64,000 nt of DNA, from contig JAJDAL010000054.1 of NCBI GenBank assembly GCA_029261875.1, forward strand, positions 1 to 64,000. The letters run 5' to 3'. Below, piece after piece: positions 1 through 10,231 of this stretch (positions are counted from its first letter, which is position 1; each line of letters starts with the position of its first letter). The notes under the pieces are model-generated. The model did not search any database. It was not told the origin of the DNA and was given only the letters and a program-made list of their open reading frames with translations. The translations under genes and the position numbers were made by a program. This DNA is from Deltaproteobacteria bacterium (GTDB lineage Bacteria; Myxococcota_A; UBA9160; JAJDAL01).

Positions 1-771
1 GTCGGGATGGGGTTTGCTTTGGGCTTGGAGCACCGCGCAATTGCCGGCGTGGCACGCCGCAAGGTTGTCGTGGCGCGGCGCATGATTGAATTCGCCGCGC
101 GCGCCCGCGACCGCCGAGGGCTGGGTGTCGTAGGTCATCAGGTCGAAGCCGAGGATGTCCTCGGGCGCCGCGTTGGCGACGGACTGCGCTTTCAGCTCCT
201 GGGCGAGGAAATCGAGAAACGCCGGTCCGCCTTCGAGACCCAGTACGGGAACGAGGTGCTTCTGGGCGTTGAGCTTCAGGCCCTCCTCGTGGATCTCGCG
301 TTGCAGATGGATGGCGAGATTGGGAACCCGGAGCAGCGGGCGCGCGAAATCGAGCAGCACCGTGGTGCTCGTGCCGCCGTCCTGCAGACAGACGCGCCCG
401 GCCAGGGAGAGGTCCCGGTCGAGCCAGGTGTGGAGCAGGACGCCGCCGTAGGGTTCCACGGCCAATTGCGCGTAGCCCTGGGCTAGGGTATCGGAGCGCG
501 GCTTGACCCGTAGGTTGGGCGAATCCGTATGGGCGCCAATGATGCGGAAACCCGCCTCCGCGGGCGATGCGGCGCCCACTTCGAACGCCACCAGGCTGCC
601 TTCCGCCCGCACCGCGTAGCGGCAATCGCCGGGTTCGAGCTTCCAGATCTCGCTATCGTCGATGCGGCGAAAACCGGCGCCTTCGAGGCGCCGAACCGCC
701 TCCGCCACTGCGTGGTAGGGCGTCGGAGAACGGTCGATGAAGGCCAACAAGTCGGCGACGGGGTGACTCAC
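1..771 (-). CDS. apeB: M18 family aminopeptidase (aspartyl aminopeptidase), C-terminus cut by window edge
   Basis: This is an M18 zinc aminopeptidase, a cytosolic enzyme that removes N-terminal acidic residues from peptides. I translated 257 codons from a GTG at 771 to the window edge with no stop. Family motifs are clear: GAHTDSPNLRVKP, which carries the first metal-binding His and Asp, then HTWLDRDLSLAGRV, then HLVPVLG. The family is usually about 430 residues, so roughly the last 40% lies outside the window. An in-frame TAG lies a few codons upstream of the GTG and there is no other in-frame start after it, which fixes the start. It lies on the same strand as the DUF6701 array, about 70 bp downstream of it, but there is no functional link. 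Confidence 0.93.
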   Translation of the reverse strand, partial: MSHPVADLLAFIDRSPTPYHAVAEAVRRLEGAGFRRIDDSEIWKLEPGDCRYAVRAEGSLVAFEVGAASPAEAGFRIIGAHTDSPNLRVKPRSDTLAQGYAQLAVEPYGGVLLHTWLDRDLSLAGRVCLQDGGTSTTVLLDFARPLLRVPNLAIHLQREIHEEGLKLNAQKHLVPVLGLEGGPAFLDFLAQELKAQSVANAAPEDILGFDLMTYDTQPSAVAGARGEFNHAPRHDNLAACHAGNCAVLQAQSKPHPD

Positions 772-842
772 AGCGCCGGACTATAGCGACCCGTACCCGG
801 CCGCCTACTCGAAAGGCGCCTGCAACCCGGAACGCTGCCCGC

Positions 843-3800
843 TCAATAGACCTCGCGAACGAACACGCGTTTGCGGCTGCCCTTGTAGATCCCGTAGGTG
901 ATCCGGGTGGTGGGCGATTCGGGGCCATTGCCGTTCCAATCGAACTTCAACCATTCGGGGTCTTCGCTGCACCCGATCCCGACGAGGCCGTCCAGGGGGT
1001 AGGTCTGCGGAAAGGTGAACTGGTTCCCTGCGCCCGGACGCGCGTAGCGAAGCATCGCCTCTCCACCGTTGAGGGTTTCGATCTCCCGGATCTCCGTGGT
1101 GCTGTCGCGCACCACTGTGAGCTCGGCATCGCTCCGGTCTCCCGGAGGATGCCCACCGATCGATTCGAACTTCGGAAGGCCGCGATTCGTCAAGAACAGC
1201 TGGCCAATCGCGTCGCCGCGAAAGTCAACGTCGTCGCCAGCGGTGACTTGGGCGGCTTCGAGTCCGAGACACGAACACGCCGTACCCCCAACCCCCTCGT
1301 CGACGTTCGTCACCCAGGCTCCGCCCCCGATATCGGCGAAATATTCCAATCGTATGGGGACATCCAACAGACCGGATTCGGCTTCCGAGCCGTAGGCGTT
1401 CGGGATGTTCAAGCGACCCCAGCGGAATTGAGGACTTGCGACGTTGACGCTGCCGCCGAGCAGATGGGGAGGGGGGGACGTGATGTCCGGACGGACTGTC
1501 GTGTAGAAATCCCACAGATCCGGCTCTTCGAGGTCCATCGTCAGCGTCAGGGTATGGGGCACATCGTTGAAGTCATAGTTGACGTTCAAGTCTAGCGTCG
1601 CGGCACCCGACGGTGCGCTGGAGAAATCGAGACTGTTCAAGAAGCCGGAAATCGTGGGTTCGAGCGTCTGACCTTGGTAGGAGACTCCCGAGAGGTTGCG
1701 AATTCGGAACCCGTTGTGGTCCGCCAGGTCCGAATCATCCACGTCGAGCTTTGCCCATCCGTCGACGTTGACGTAGTTCTGTGTGATTCCACCGCTCGCG
1801 TTGATGGCTTGGAGATGTACCTGCCCTTTCAGCGGTTGACCCGCGTAGGTGAAGGAACGGTTCACGTCGAAGATGCCGTCCGAAGGTTCGCTGGTGTCGA
1901 TGTAGCGCTCGCAACCGGGTCTCAAGAAGGAATCAGAGTCGGTGACGCCCGTTGCGAGAGCGAGGCCTTGCGTCACATTGGCGATCGCGAACTGGTAGGG
2001 GATGAAGCGCCCCAGGTTCACGCTCGGGAAGCTTCGCGCTCCGATGTCGCTTGCGAGGTAGCCATCCAGGTCGACCGGGTTGCCGGGAGTGTCCTGGGTT
2101 CCGTCACCGTCCCAATCCCATTGTGCGTCGGCGACGTTGGCCCGGACGCCGATGATTCCGACTTCCGGGTACGTGAAGGTCGCCTTGGCGACGCCGTCCC
2201 GGTTTCCGTCCTTGAAGTTGAAGACGACGGAGAGGTTGGGGTCGGGGATCTCTACGATCTCGGGATCGTTCACTCCGCTATGAGACGGTGCCAGGATCTC
2301 CGCATGCAGGCGCACATCTTCGGGCTTGCAGACCGGCGGATCTTCGCTGCTCTGGCACTCGTAGCCGAAGCTCTGCGCCACCTTTCCACCCGGTGCACCC
2401 GTCATGGCGGTAACGGTCACCTCGAAACTTTCGCCGGCCCGGGCGAAGATCGGATTCGCGACGCCATCGTTGGGGTCGACGACGGGGGCTGACGCGCCCG
2501 CGGTCCCCGAATCCAGAATCTGCGAGAACTCGACCTTGAAGTGGTCCGGCGCGACGACGAACGTGCCTTCCCCGAACGGACCGAACTGCATTCCCTCCAC
2601 GGGATTGACCGAACCCAGGTCACAGTTCGCAGTCCACGGAGCGTGCACTTCGCTGTTCATGTAGATCGTTTCCTCTTCGTCCCGCATATCGACGAGACAA
2701 AGCGAAATCTTGCCGACGTCGTCGTAGCGAAGCGGACCGAAAGTCGCGACGCCGTCGACGAACTCGAGCGTGAGGTTGGTATTCGCGATATCCGCCAGGA
2801 GTCCCAAGTAGCCCCCTCCGAGGGGGATCGATAGCGGCGCCCGCGCATTGAGTTCGTTGCCGCCGTAGATGATCAGCTCTTCACCGTCCACGGGGTCGAC
2901 CTGCTTCATCCAGGCGTGGAGCGTCTTGGTTCCGGTGTAGGTTTCGATGACGCCGCATTCTCCGCCGTCCTGCATTCCGTAGGCGGTGATCTTGGGCGTG
3001 AAGTGCACGCCGGCGAATTTGGGCGTCATGCCGGTTGCGGTCGGGTTGTTGTCGGTCAACAGCAAGCCATAGGGGAAGAACGAGATCGTGACGTCGTCGT
3101 TGTCCGCGATCCAGCGCCGACCGACCTGTTCGATGTCGATGTCGAGATGCTTGCTCGGGTGCTTGAACGTCAGGTCGAATTCCGCGACGCCGTCGTTCCC
3201 GGCTTGCCATTGGAAAAAGATCGGTCCGGTTTCCGTTCGCGTGGAATCCGCGAGTTCGTTTCCGAAGATGTCCGTGAATTTTCCAGCACCGACGATCTCG
3301 AGCTCGAATTGATCCGTGATCAGAGTCCCGTCCTTCTCGCGCAGGATGAGTTCCGTGACTTCGCCCTTGTCGCCGAACTGCGGGTGGAGTTCGTGCTGGG
3401 AGTTCCGTGTGTTGACCGAAATCCGCTTGGGGTGGCACGCGGTTCCGTAAGTCGACGGGTAGTTGAAGGAGAACCCCTCCATGTAGGCCTGGCCGTGAAC
3501 GGCCTTCAGGTCCACGTGGGAATCCGTGGCAAAGGCGACGCGCTCGTCTACGATCTTTCGGGCTTTTCCGGCCGGCAGGCCGTCGATGGTGTTCGCCGTT
3601 GCATTGTATTCGATCACATCCCCGTCGCGGAAATAGCGCCGACCCAGGGAAAGGAGTCCGTTACCGCCGGAGCTGCTGCTCGTCGTGGAAAGGAGGTAGA
3701 GTCCGTTGGGGAGCAGCGCGAACGCGTCGATGTCCTCGTCGCGCCGAAACACCTGGTTGGCTCCTTCGAAACCGGCAGACCAGAACAACCGCGCGGCACC

Positions 3801-5441
3801 GGGTGCGAGTCCGTCGCGGGTCGTCGACGAACCGTTCCATTCGACGATGTCGTGGTCATCCCAGCCGACGTATCCCGACGCGAATCCTTTGTCCGTGTTC
3901 ATGTTCTGAACGGTCGAGATCAGCAGACTCAACTCTTGTCCGGTGGCGAGGTCACGGGACACGCTGATGGCGTCGATGTCGACAGAAGTGCTGTTGGTGT
4001 ACACGTTCTCGTCGAGCAGCTTGACAGCGGTACCCGGAGCGATGGGGTCGCCCCAGAGACTCGTGGTCACGGGTCCCAGCGCCGCGGATCCCGCAGGGGC
4101 GTTGGGATTCAAAACGTGCGGATTGTACTCGAAGACTTCTCGCGGACGTAGTTTGATGTGAGGAAACTTGGGGTCGTCCTTGGCTCCCGCATAGGTGACG
4201 AAGCTGGGTCCGGTCGTGAAGGTTCCGATCAGGTTTCCGTTGTCGCGGATGTGAATGCCGTGGAGATCGCAGTTCTGTTCACCGACGCAGATCGGCTCCG
4301 AAGTGCCGAGGACCTGTCCGGGGATGAGGGGAAACGTGACGACGCCGTCGTAGGGCGCGTCCGGGTCGTAGCGGTAGCTGTACACGTGTCCCGGCCGCAT
4401 GCTCCAGACTCCCGCGACCGTATCCGTGTTGTTTCCCGAAACCACGAGATCCCGATTCGAGACGAAGGTATCCGACGACGCGAGCAGTTCCTGGATTTGA
4501 GATTCGTTGAGCTGAAAGTTGAACAGTGCGAGTTCGTCGACGCCACCGCAATAGGGAAACGTGAACACGTTGTTGTCGAGGGGCATCTGCTGTCCGACCG
4601 GGCTGAATTTCTGGCTGGCGCCGATGACCATCGGGTCCGGGTTGTTGGTCAGGTCGAGCAGGACATCCGAATTCTCATCGACGAGTTCGCCCTCGACGTA
4701 GAGACGAACACCGCGGTTGGCCCCGGAGCTCTTCCACGTGACCGTGACGTGGTACCAGTCCTGGTGATTCGTTCCGCCGTAGGGCGGTTGCTGGAGGCGA
4801 ACGAAGACGGGATTGCCCGAAGAGTCGACGGCCTCGATGTCGGCGCGTATCCCCGTCGTGACGGGATTGCCCGAGATCTCGATGCTGTGCTCGTCGATCA
4901 GGGCGGGACTCACGTGGTCGCGCGAGAAGAAGACACCGTCGGCCTTGTGGAGGTCCGTGGGCATCACGAACATCGAGATGGTCCCCTCGGGCGTATTGAA
5001 CGCCGTGGGAATGGGGGGCAGGGGGTCCGGCGCGTTGTTGGTCGTCCAGCCGGGAACCCACGCAAAGCCGGGTTTGTCGAAGGCGACGCCCGGATCGTTT
5101 TCCTTGCAGTTGCCGCGGAACCACACCGCCTGGTCGCCGTCCTCGGTGGCGGACTCTTCGAACCCTTCCCTGTAACCGTTTTTGACCTTGCCGCGGCGCT
5201 CGTAGGAGCCCGTGTAGTTGCCGAACTCGTCGTAGAAGGCCACGCGGTTGGGTCCGGGCGGATCGTCGAAGCGCCAATAGCCCACCGGGCCCAGCGAGGT
5301 CACGGCGTCGCTGTAGGCGGCCTGGGACACGTCACCCGCAAGACCCAGGCTGAAAGCCACGAGGATTGCGAGCCAATTGCCGGTCCGAGAAGTCGATGAG
5401 GAAGAGAGCCAAGTCGAGTGGAAGGGCCGGGGGGAGGCCAT
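843..5441 (-). CDS. Giant secreted LamG-DUF6701 protein (MshQ-like), fourth gene of the array in transcription order
   Basis: A surface protein of about 1,532 residues, probably exported and adhesive. The signal peptide is around residues 20-40 (hydrophobic LAILVAFSLGLAG, then VSQAAYSDAV). A LamG-like lectin fold follows (about 50-300, with WYHVTVTWKSSG, RLYVEGEL, MVIGASQ and CGGVDELALF). Next is a middle module with DNGN and RDEDIDAFALLPNG motifs, a Cys-containing Ig-like stretch, and a C-terminal DUF6701-like region (GRFIPYQFAIAN, FTYAGQPLKGQV, NIPNAYGSE, ending YGIYKGSRKRVFVREVY). DUF6701 is known from MshQ of the MSHA pilus; its biochemical role is unknown. I chose ATG 5441 because GGAG lies 10 nt upstream and the signal peptide fits; an ATG at 5486 is possible. 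I found no c-di-GMP aptamer in this leader. It is the most divergent of the four paralogues. Confidence 0.85.
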   Translation of the reverse strand: MASPRPFHSTWLSSSSTSRTGNWLAILVAFSLGLAGDVSQAAYSDAVTSLGPVGYWRFDDPPGPNRVAFYDEFGNYTGSYERRGKVKNGYREGFEESATEDGDQAVWFRGNCKENDPGVAFDKPGFAWVPGWTTNNAPDPLPPIPTAFNTPEGTISMFVMPTDLHKADGVFFSRDHVSPALIDEHSIEISGNPVTTGIRADIEAVDSSGNPVFVRLQQPPYGGTNHQDWYHVTVTWKSSGANRGVRLYVEGELVDENSDVLLDLTNNPDPMVIGASQKFSPVGQQMPLDNNVFTFPYCGGVDELALFNFQLNESQIQELLASSDTFVSNRDLVVSGNNTDTVAGVWSMRPGHVYSYRYDPDAPYDGVVTFPLIPGQVLGTSEPICVGEQNCDLHGIHIRDNGNLIGTFTTGPSFVTYAGAKDDPKFPHIKLRPREVFEYNPHVLNPNAPAGSAALGPVTTSLWGDPIAPGTAVKLLDENVYTNSTSVDIDAISVSRDLATGQELSLLISTVQNMNTDKGFASGYVGWDDHDIVEWNGSSTTRDGLAPGAARLFWSAGFEGANQVFRRDEDIDAFALLPNGLYLLSTTSSSSGGNGLLSLGRRYFRDGDVIEYNATANTIDGLPAGKARKIVDERVAFATDSHVDLKAVHGQAYMEGFSFNYPSTYGTACHPKRISVNTRNSQHELHPQFGDKGEVTELILREKDGTLITDQFELEIVGAGKFTDIFGNELADSTRTETGPIFFQWQAGNDGVAEFDLTFKHPSKHLDIDIEQVGRRWIADNDDVTISFFPYGLLLTDNNPTATGMTPKFAGVHFTPKITAYGMQDGGECGVIETYTGTKTLHAWMKQVDPVDGEELIIYGGNELNARAPLSIPLGGGYLGLLADIANTNLTLEFVDGVATFGPLRYDDVGKISLCLVDMRDEEETIYMNSEVHAPWTANCDLGSVNPVEGMQFGPFGEGTFVVAPDHFKVEFSQILDSGTAGASAPVVDPNDGVANPIFARAGESFEVTVTAMTGAPGGKVAQSFGYECQSSEDPPVCKPEDVRLHAEILAPSHSGVNDPEIVEIPDPNLSVVFNFKDGNRDGVAKATFTYPEVGIIGVRANVADAQWDWDGDGTQDTPGNPVDLDGYLASDIGARSFPSVNLGRFIPYQFAIANVTQGLALATGVTDSDSFLRPGCERYIDTSEPSDGIFDVNRSFTYAGQPLKGQVHLQAINASGGITQNYVNVDGWAKLDVDDSDLADHNGFRIRNLSGVSYQGQTLEPTISGFLNSLDFSSAPSGAATLDLNVNYDFNDVPHTLTLTMDLEEPDLWDFYTTVRPDITSPPPHLLGGSVNVASPQFRWGRLNIPNAYGSEAESGLLDVPIRLEYFADIGGGAWVTNVDEGVGGTACSCLGLEAAQVTAGDDVDFRGDAIGQLFLTNRGLPKFESIGGHPPGDRSDAELTVVRDSTTEIREIETLNGGEAMLRYARPGAGNQFTFPQTYPLDGLVGIGCSEDPEWLKFDWNGNGPESPTTRITYGIYKGSRKRVFVREVY

Positions 5442-5513
5442 AAGCAGCGTACTCCGAATCCACGCCGCAAAGCCCGCCGGGGCCATTGCGGAAGAGGGGA
5501 ATTCCTAACCAGT

Positions 5514-5537
5514 GTGATCGTCCACACACTTGTTCGG
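5514..5537 (-). promoter_or_regulatory. Upstream element shared with the two riboswitch-bearing paralogues
   Basis: On the plus strand this reads GTGAT-N14-TTCGG. The same edges with a 13-base centre recur at 14882-14904 and 19585-19607, upstream of two other DUF6701 genes. Here the element is about 75 bp upstream of the chosen ATG. Between it and the ATG lies a GC-rich hairpin with outer arms CCGCAA/TTGCGG. It may be a promoter element or an activator-binding site. That is inferred only from recurrence at equivalent places. Confidence 0.4.
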
Positions 5538-5638
5538 CTGCTGAGGCGAAAACCTGAGGAAAAGTGTCAAAAAACCCTGAGAAAAAATCCCCCCGTTTCT
5601 GCAATCCGATGTGCTTGCGCGTTGCCGCACGGGCGCAC

Positions 5639-5668
5639 AAAAAAAAGGGCGCCCCAGAGGACGCCCTT
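5639..5668 (-). terminator. Rho-independent terminator of the 5691-9950 gene
   Basis: Read on the minus strand, AAGGGCG pairs with CGCCCTT around a 10-nt loop, and the second arm runs directly into a run of T residues. It starts just past the stop codon of the third DUF6701 gene. It should separate that transcript from the downstream DUF6701 gene at 843-5441. Confidence 0.85.
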
Positions 5669-5690
5669 CGAGTCGAATGCGTTTCCTGGC

Positions 5691-8600
5691 CTAGTAGACC
5701 TCGCGAACGAACACCCGCCGCCGACTGGCCTTGTGGATCCCGAAGGTAATCTGCGCCACCGGGTTGGTGTCGATCCCAGAACCGTCCCAGTTGAACTGGA
5801 GCCAGGTGGGCGGCACACCGCACATGGTTTCGAGCTTGTAGGGCTGACGGAAGGTGCCGGGGTGATAGTCGGTACCGTCGAAGGGCGGCAGGAAACGCAA
5901 CAGGGCCTGCCCAGCGGGCGTGACCAATCCGTCATCTTCGTTCAGACCGAAGATTTCACTCACGGCCGAATGCGTTCGGGCTTCGGGGCTTTCGTTGGCG
6001 CGATCCGACTCCCGTACCGCCACGAGGTCGAGTTTGAAGGCGGCCTCGGTTCCGTTGTCTTTCGCGGCATCGATTCCCAGGCACGAGCACGAGCCATCTT
6101 CGAACCCGTTGACGACCCAGGAGCCCCCGCCGATGTCGGCGTAGTGTTCCACGAGCATCGGGACGTCGAGGGGCTCGAGCTCCGAACCGTACGCATTGGG
6201 GATCCGGAGACGTCCCCAGCGAACCAACGTGCTCCCGATGTCGGTGAAACGCGCCGGGCCATCCATCTGGTCCGCCGTGAAGGCGGAAAGTTCGTCTTCG
6301 GAAACCTGGATCTGCACGTGGCTCGTCGCCTCGAGCTGGGGATCGGCGCTATCCCATCGGAGATCGAGCTTCACGGTTGCGACACCGTGGGGAGCCGCAT
6401 CGAAGTCCTCTCCCGAAAGGAACTGGGTCGTCATCAACCCGTTGAAAGGCGCATCGTTCTCCAGGCTATTGAGGGCCGTGACTTCGCTCGCGGGATCCAA
6501 CTTCGCGAAATCGCCGAAGTAGTTCGAGGTCCGCGCCCCGTGGACGTTCTGCGCTTCGAGTCGCACTTGACCCGAGAACGGTTGCTTCCCGTAGGTGAAG
6601 GAACGAATGTCGGTGACGAGTCCGTTGCCGTCCTCTTCGACGTTGACGCAGGCGGGCTTGACGAAGGTCGCCGTCGGGCTGTTGTCGTAGTCGAAAGGCG
6701 CGGAGCCCGGGGTGTCCGCCCGGGGATTGAGGACGGCGAACTGGGCCGGGATGAATCGCCCGATGGGGCCTTGCGGGTCCACGACCGCGGCGCCTGCGCC
6801 CGTTCCGAGGTAGTCCCCGTCGCGAACGTCCACCTTGACGTTCAGGCTGCCCACCTCGCTCCAACAGAAATCGCCGGAGGCTACGGCGTCCGTTACATCG
6901 AGATCGGCGAAATCCAGGTTTCGTTCCGACGCCGGATCTGCGGAGCAGCCTTCCGAGAACAATCCGAAACTTCCGTGTTGTCCGCCGTTCGATTCGAGCG
7001 GAGAGACGACGATCGCTTCGAACAGGATGTCTTCGGGCGAGGGTGCCAGTGCGTCGTTGGTCTCGAAGCCGAAATTCGGTGTCGGATCGTCATCCGCATC
7101 GAGAGCGGTGACTTCGACGCGAAGCGAACTCCCGGCGCGCTCGAATACGGGACCCGCAGTGGCATCGGTGCCTTTGGGATTGGTGTCGGGAGCGGAGCCC
7201 GTGAGGTGGATCGTGTCGATCGCCACATCGAAGTGATGCGGGCGCACGACGAAGAGGTGGTCGCCGTAGGGGCCGTGATCGGTTCCCGGGGAAGGCGAAT
7301 CGCTGCCCCACTCGAAGCCGGGGTCGCGCAGGGATTGACCGGTTTCTTCGTCCTGGTCGTCGTAGACGTAGAAGCGGACCTGGCCCACGTCCTTGTACTT
7401 GAGGCCTCGGATGGTGGCTTGACCTGCGGTGAAGGCGACCGGATGTGCGACGGTGGTCTGACCGGCCGCCAGCATGGCGGTGATGTCCGCGGCCTGCATG
7501 GCGGGAACCGGTGAGAGCATGCCGGTGAAGGTCATCTCGCGGCTTCCGATGCTCGGGTCTTCGTACGCCATCCACATGTTGAGATTCTTGGTGCCCACGT
7601 AATCTTCGATTACGCCGCACTCGCCGGTTTCGCCCAGGCCGAAAGCGGTGAGGTTCAGGTCGAAGGGGCTACCCGCGGTGGCGAAGTTGCCCGTCGTACC
7701 CTCGGGGAAGACCGTGTCGACCAGCTCCGTGCGGAAGCCGCGCGGGTAGAAGCGGATGTCCGTGCTCTGACCCTCGATGGTCGGGTTGCCTTCGTCGTAG
7801 ACCACGACGCGCACGTCGTCGTCGCCGCGCTTGTATTCCATCTTGACGGTCGCCATGGCTTCGCCCTGCCAGCGGTAGCGGGCGCGCCCGTCTTCGAGGT
7901 CCTCGAAGCACGGTTCGTCCACGCCATTGATGGGGCAAACGCCGTCGGGTCCGTGCCAGACGATTTTTTTGGGGCCCGTGTATCCGTTGGGATAGACGGC
8001 TTCGATGATGGTGCTTCCACCGTAGGGGGTGAAGCCGTCGCCGTTGCTCAGGAGGGGCTGGATCTCCAGGTCCTCGGGAAAGCAGTTGACGCCGATCTGG
8101 TTGTGCCGGATCGAGAAGGTCTCGTGGTACGGCGGGATCGAGAGGGCGCGGATGTTCTCGACGCGGTTGAACGCGACGCGCTCGCTCAGGATCTTGCGGG
8201 CTTCCTGGGGACCCAATCCGAATACGGTCTTCGTCGGACTCGGATTGAATTCGATCACTTCACCGCGGCCGAAGTAGCGGCGACCGAGCACCGAGGAGGA
8301 AGAAGCCGACGTCATCGACATGGCGACGTTTCCGTTGTGGAACACGTGGAAGGCATCGATGTCTTCGTTGCGCCGCGCAAAGCCGCCGGATTGCTCGCCG
8401 TTGAAGAAGATCCGGGCGTCGCCCTGGGGGAGCGTAACGCTGGTTCCGTCGTAGTCGTTGAAAGTCAGGTCGCTTCCGGTGTTGTTCCACTCGACGATCT
8501 GCGCATCGTCGAAGGGTAGAGCGTTGCTTCCGAACGTCTTGCCGTTCTGCGCGATCGAAAGCAGCAGCGTCCCGCGCTTCGGGTGGACCGAAAGCGCATC

Positions 8601-9950
8601 CGGCGGGAAGCCGACGCCGTTGGGCCAGTCCGAGCGCGTCAGAACCTTGGCCGCGTGCCCGGGCGCGATCGGGTCGCCCCAGATCGATGTCGTGGGCGTC
8701 GAGTTCGGGTTGTATTCGACGATTTCCTGCTTCTCGACGCGCAGCGGTCCGGCGCCGATGTCTTCGCGATCGCGGAACGTCAGGAGAACGTTTCCGTTGT
8801 CGTCGCGGATGTGCGATCCCATGATCTTGCATTGGTCCGCGCAGGGAATGCCGCGTCCGCGGGAACCGGGAATGGCACCCGGGTAGGCACCGGACAGTTG
8901 CGGCGTCTGCTGGTCGTAGTCGACGAGGTCGCCGGGAAAGAACTGGATACCGGCCGCGACTCCGGAATTGTTGACCGTAAGCGCGATGTGACGCCGGGGT
9001 TGAGAGGACGTCATGGTGATGAGCAGGTCGTCGATGTCCGTCGGAGCCAGGGTGTCGCCGAAGAACACGAAATCGTCGAGTCCACCGCAGAAGCCGTCTT
9101 CGTGGAGTTCCGAGCCGGGGTTCGCCTGCTTGCCCGAGGGGCTGTTGCGCTGGCTCGCACCGATCACCATGGGTTCTCCGTTGGCCGCCAGGCTGAAACG
9201 GGCATCCTTCACGAAGTCGACTTCGTCGCCGTCGATGTAGAGCCACATGCCTTTGCGTGCGCCGCTCGCGCGCCAGGCGAAGACGACGTGGTAGAAGGCG
9301 TTGCGGTCCGTCAGGAAGAACGGGTCGGCGTCGTTCTCGGTTTCGCTTTCGTCGTCGTCGAGATTGGACTTGTTGTTCGTGGAGCGCAGGCTCTCGATGT
9401 CGCCGTTGGGCATCTCCATGTCCACGCGCAGCTCACCGGTCGAGGGAACCAGGCTGATTTCGAAGCTCCCCATGCCGTTCGGGTGTCCGCTGGCGTCTTT
9501 GGAGACGATCGTGCGGTTGCGGCCGGCGGGGCCCGCCACCACGTTCCCGCGCTTGACGAAGAAGCTGAGCGAGCCGTTGTCCTGTTCGAAACCCGCGGCG
9601 TGCGGGACTTCGATCACGCCCGGGGCATCGCCCGTGGGGTCGCCGTTGTTGCGGCAATTGTCCATCTCGATCGAGAAATTGGTGCGGTCACTCGGATCCG
9701 CTCCCGGGTTCTGGAATTTGAAACGCCCTTCTTTGATGTAGTACCCGACCTGGCCCTGGATCGGCTCCGCGGCGTTCGGATGCGCGAACTGGGATTCCGA
9801 CAGCTGCCAGTAGTACAGGGCATCGGCGTGGGCCGAGATGCCCTGGTCGTAGGACGCGCGGGCCGCGGGTGCGAGCAGCAGGGCACCGAGCGCGGCGACC
9901 GTCGTCGCAACCTTGTAGGGGGAGTTCTGGGCGTATGTGGAATTTTTCAC
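5691..9950 (-). CDS. Giant secreted LamG-DUF6701 protein (MshQ-like), third gene of the array
   Basis: A 1,419-residue exported protein of the same family as its neighbours. The N-terminus MKNSTYAQ is followed by a hydrophobic segment and an Ala-rich cleavage site (LAPAARASYDQ). The LamG-like module spans about residues 40-310 (SFFVKRGN, FYHVVFAWRASGARKG, MVIGASQRNSP, CGGLDDFVFF). The middle module has the repeat-type motifs GSHIRDDNGN and RNEDIDAFHVFHNGN, ending GRGEVIEFNP. The C-terminus has the DUF6701 hallmarks GRFIPAQFAVLN, SFTYGKQPFSGQV, RIPNAYGSELE and FGIHKASRRRVFVREVY. The start is GTG 9950 with GAGGAG seven bases upstream. The leader contains no c-di-GMP aptamer that I can see, but has a 7-bp stem GTGCCGA/TCGGCAC. 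Downstream is a strong terminator, so it is probably its own transcription unit. Confidence 0.87.
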   Translation of the reverse strand: MKNSTYAQNSPYKVATTVAALGALLLAPAARASYDQGISAHADALYYWQLSESQFAHPNAAEPIQGQVGYYIKEGRFKFQNPGADPSDRTNFSIEMDNCRNNGDPTGDAPGVIEVPHAAGFEQDNGSLSFFVKRGNVVAGPAGRNRTIVSKDASGHPNGMGSFEISLVPSTGELRVDMEMPNGDIESLRSTNNKSNLDDDESETENDADPFFLTDRNAFYHVVFAWRASGARKGMWLYIDGDEVDFVKDARFSLAANGEPMVIGASQRNSPSGKQANPGSELHEDGFCGGLDDFVFFGDTLAPTDIDDLLITMTSSQPRRHIALTVNNSGVAAGIQFFPGDLVDYDQQTPQLSGAYPGAIPGSRGRGIPCADQCKIMGSHIRDDNGNVLLTFRDREDIGAGPLRVEKQEIVEYNPNSTPTTSIWGDPIAPGHAAKVLTRSDWPNGVGFPPDALSVHPKRGTLLLSIAQNGKTFGSNALPFDDAQIVEWNNTGSDLTFNDYDGTSVTLPQGDARIFFNGEQSGGFARRNEDIDAFHVFHNGNVAMSMTSASSSSVLGRRYFGRGEVIEFNPSPTKTVFGLGPQEARKILSERVAFNRVENIRALSIPPYHETFSIRHNQIGVNCFPEDLEIQPLLSNGDGFTPYGGSTIIEAVYPNGYTGPKKIVWHGPDGVCPINGVDEPCFEDLEDGRARYRWQGEAMATVKMEYKRGDDDVRVVVYDEGNPTIEGQSTDIRFYPRGFRTELVDTVFPEGTTGNFATAGSPFDLNLTAFGLGETGECGVIEDYVGTKNLNMWMAYEDPSIGSREMTFTGMLSPVPAMQAADITAMLAAGQTTVAHPVAFTAGQATIRGLKYKDVGQVRFYVYDDQDEETGQSLRDPGFEWGSDSPSPGTDHGPYGDHLFVVRPHHFDVAIDTIHLTGSAPDTNPKGTDATAGPVFERAGSSLRVEVTALDADDDPTPNFGFETNDALAPSPEDILFEAIVVSPLESNGGQHGSFGLFSEGCSADPASERNLDFADLDVTDAVASGDFCWSEVGSLNVKVDVRDGDYLGTGAGAAVVDPQGPIGRFIPAQFAVLNPRADTPGSAPFDYDNSPTATFVKPACVNVEEDGNGLVTDIRSFTYGKQPFSGQVRLEAQNVHGARTSNYFGDFAKLDPASEVTALNSLENDAPFNGLMTTQFLSGEDFDAAPHGVATVKLDLRWDSADPQLEATSHVQIQVSEDELSAFTADQMDGPARFTDIGSTLVRWGRLRIPNAYGSELEPLDVPMLVEHYADIGGGSWVVNGFEDGSCSCLGIDAAKDNGTEAAFKLDLVAVRESDRANESPEARTHSAVSEIFGLNEDDGLVTPAGQALLRFLPPFDGTDYHPGTFRQPYKLETMCGVPPTWLQFNWDGSGIDTNPVAQITFGIHKASRRRVFVREVY

Positions 9951-10170
9951 CGTCGGGCTCCTCGAGCGTGCCGACGGTGTGGGGGGGTGGCTGAACCCCG
10001 TCCCGTCCCTTGGATCGGCACGAAAGTGTCACGACGCGGCCTCCAGCGAGCGAGGTTTGGCGTCTACAGGTGAGTGCCGGTCTGGACTCGAATTGGTGAA
10101 AAAAATCGCTTCAGGACGAAAAAAGCCGAACGAATGCGAAAGCGAATCCGCAAGCAATGTGCACAAACAG

Positions 10171-10203
10171 ATCGGCCCCGAGCAAGCGTCGCTCGGGGCC
10201 GAT
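10171..10203 (-). terminator. Perfect 13-bp hairpin after the 10232-14722 gene
   Basis: ATCGGCCCCGAGC and its exact reverse complement are separated by a 7-nt loop, 28 bp past the stop codon of the second DUF6701 gene. On the minus strand it is followed by CTGTTTGTG rather than a clean T run. It is therefore probably a terminator or 3'-end-stabilising hairpin of imperfect type. Confidence 0.7.
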
Positions 10204-10231
10204 GTTCTCTAGTGAAGGGGTGGTTGGCGGT

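Noticed and set aside
2916-10073. Long plus-strand reading frames opposite the DUF6701 genes (2916-4151, 4158-5399, 5418-7514, 8583-10073)
   Set aside because: They are antisense to genes with clear domains, have Arg/Val/Glu-rich low-complexity translations and no family motifs. High GC at third codon positions explains them.
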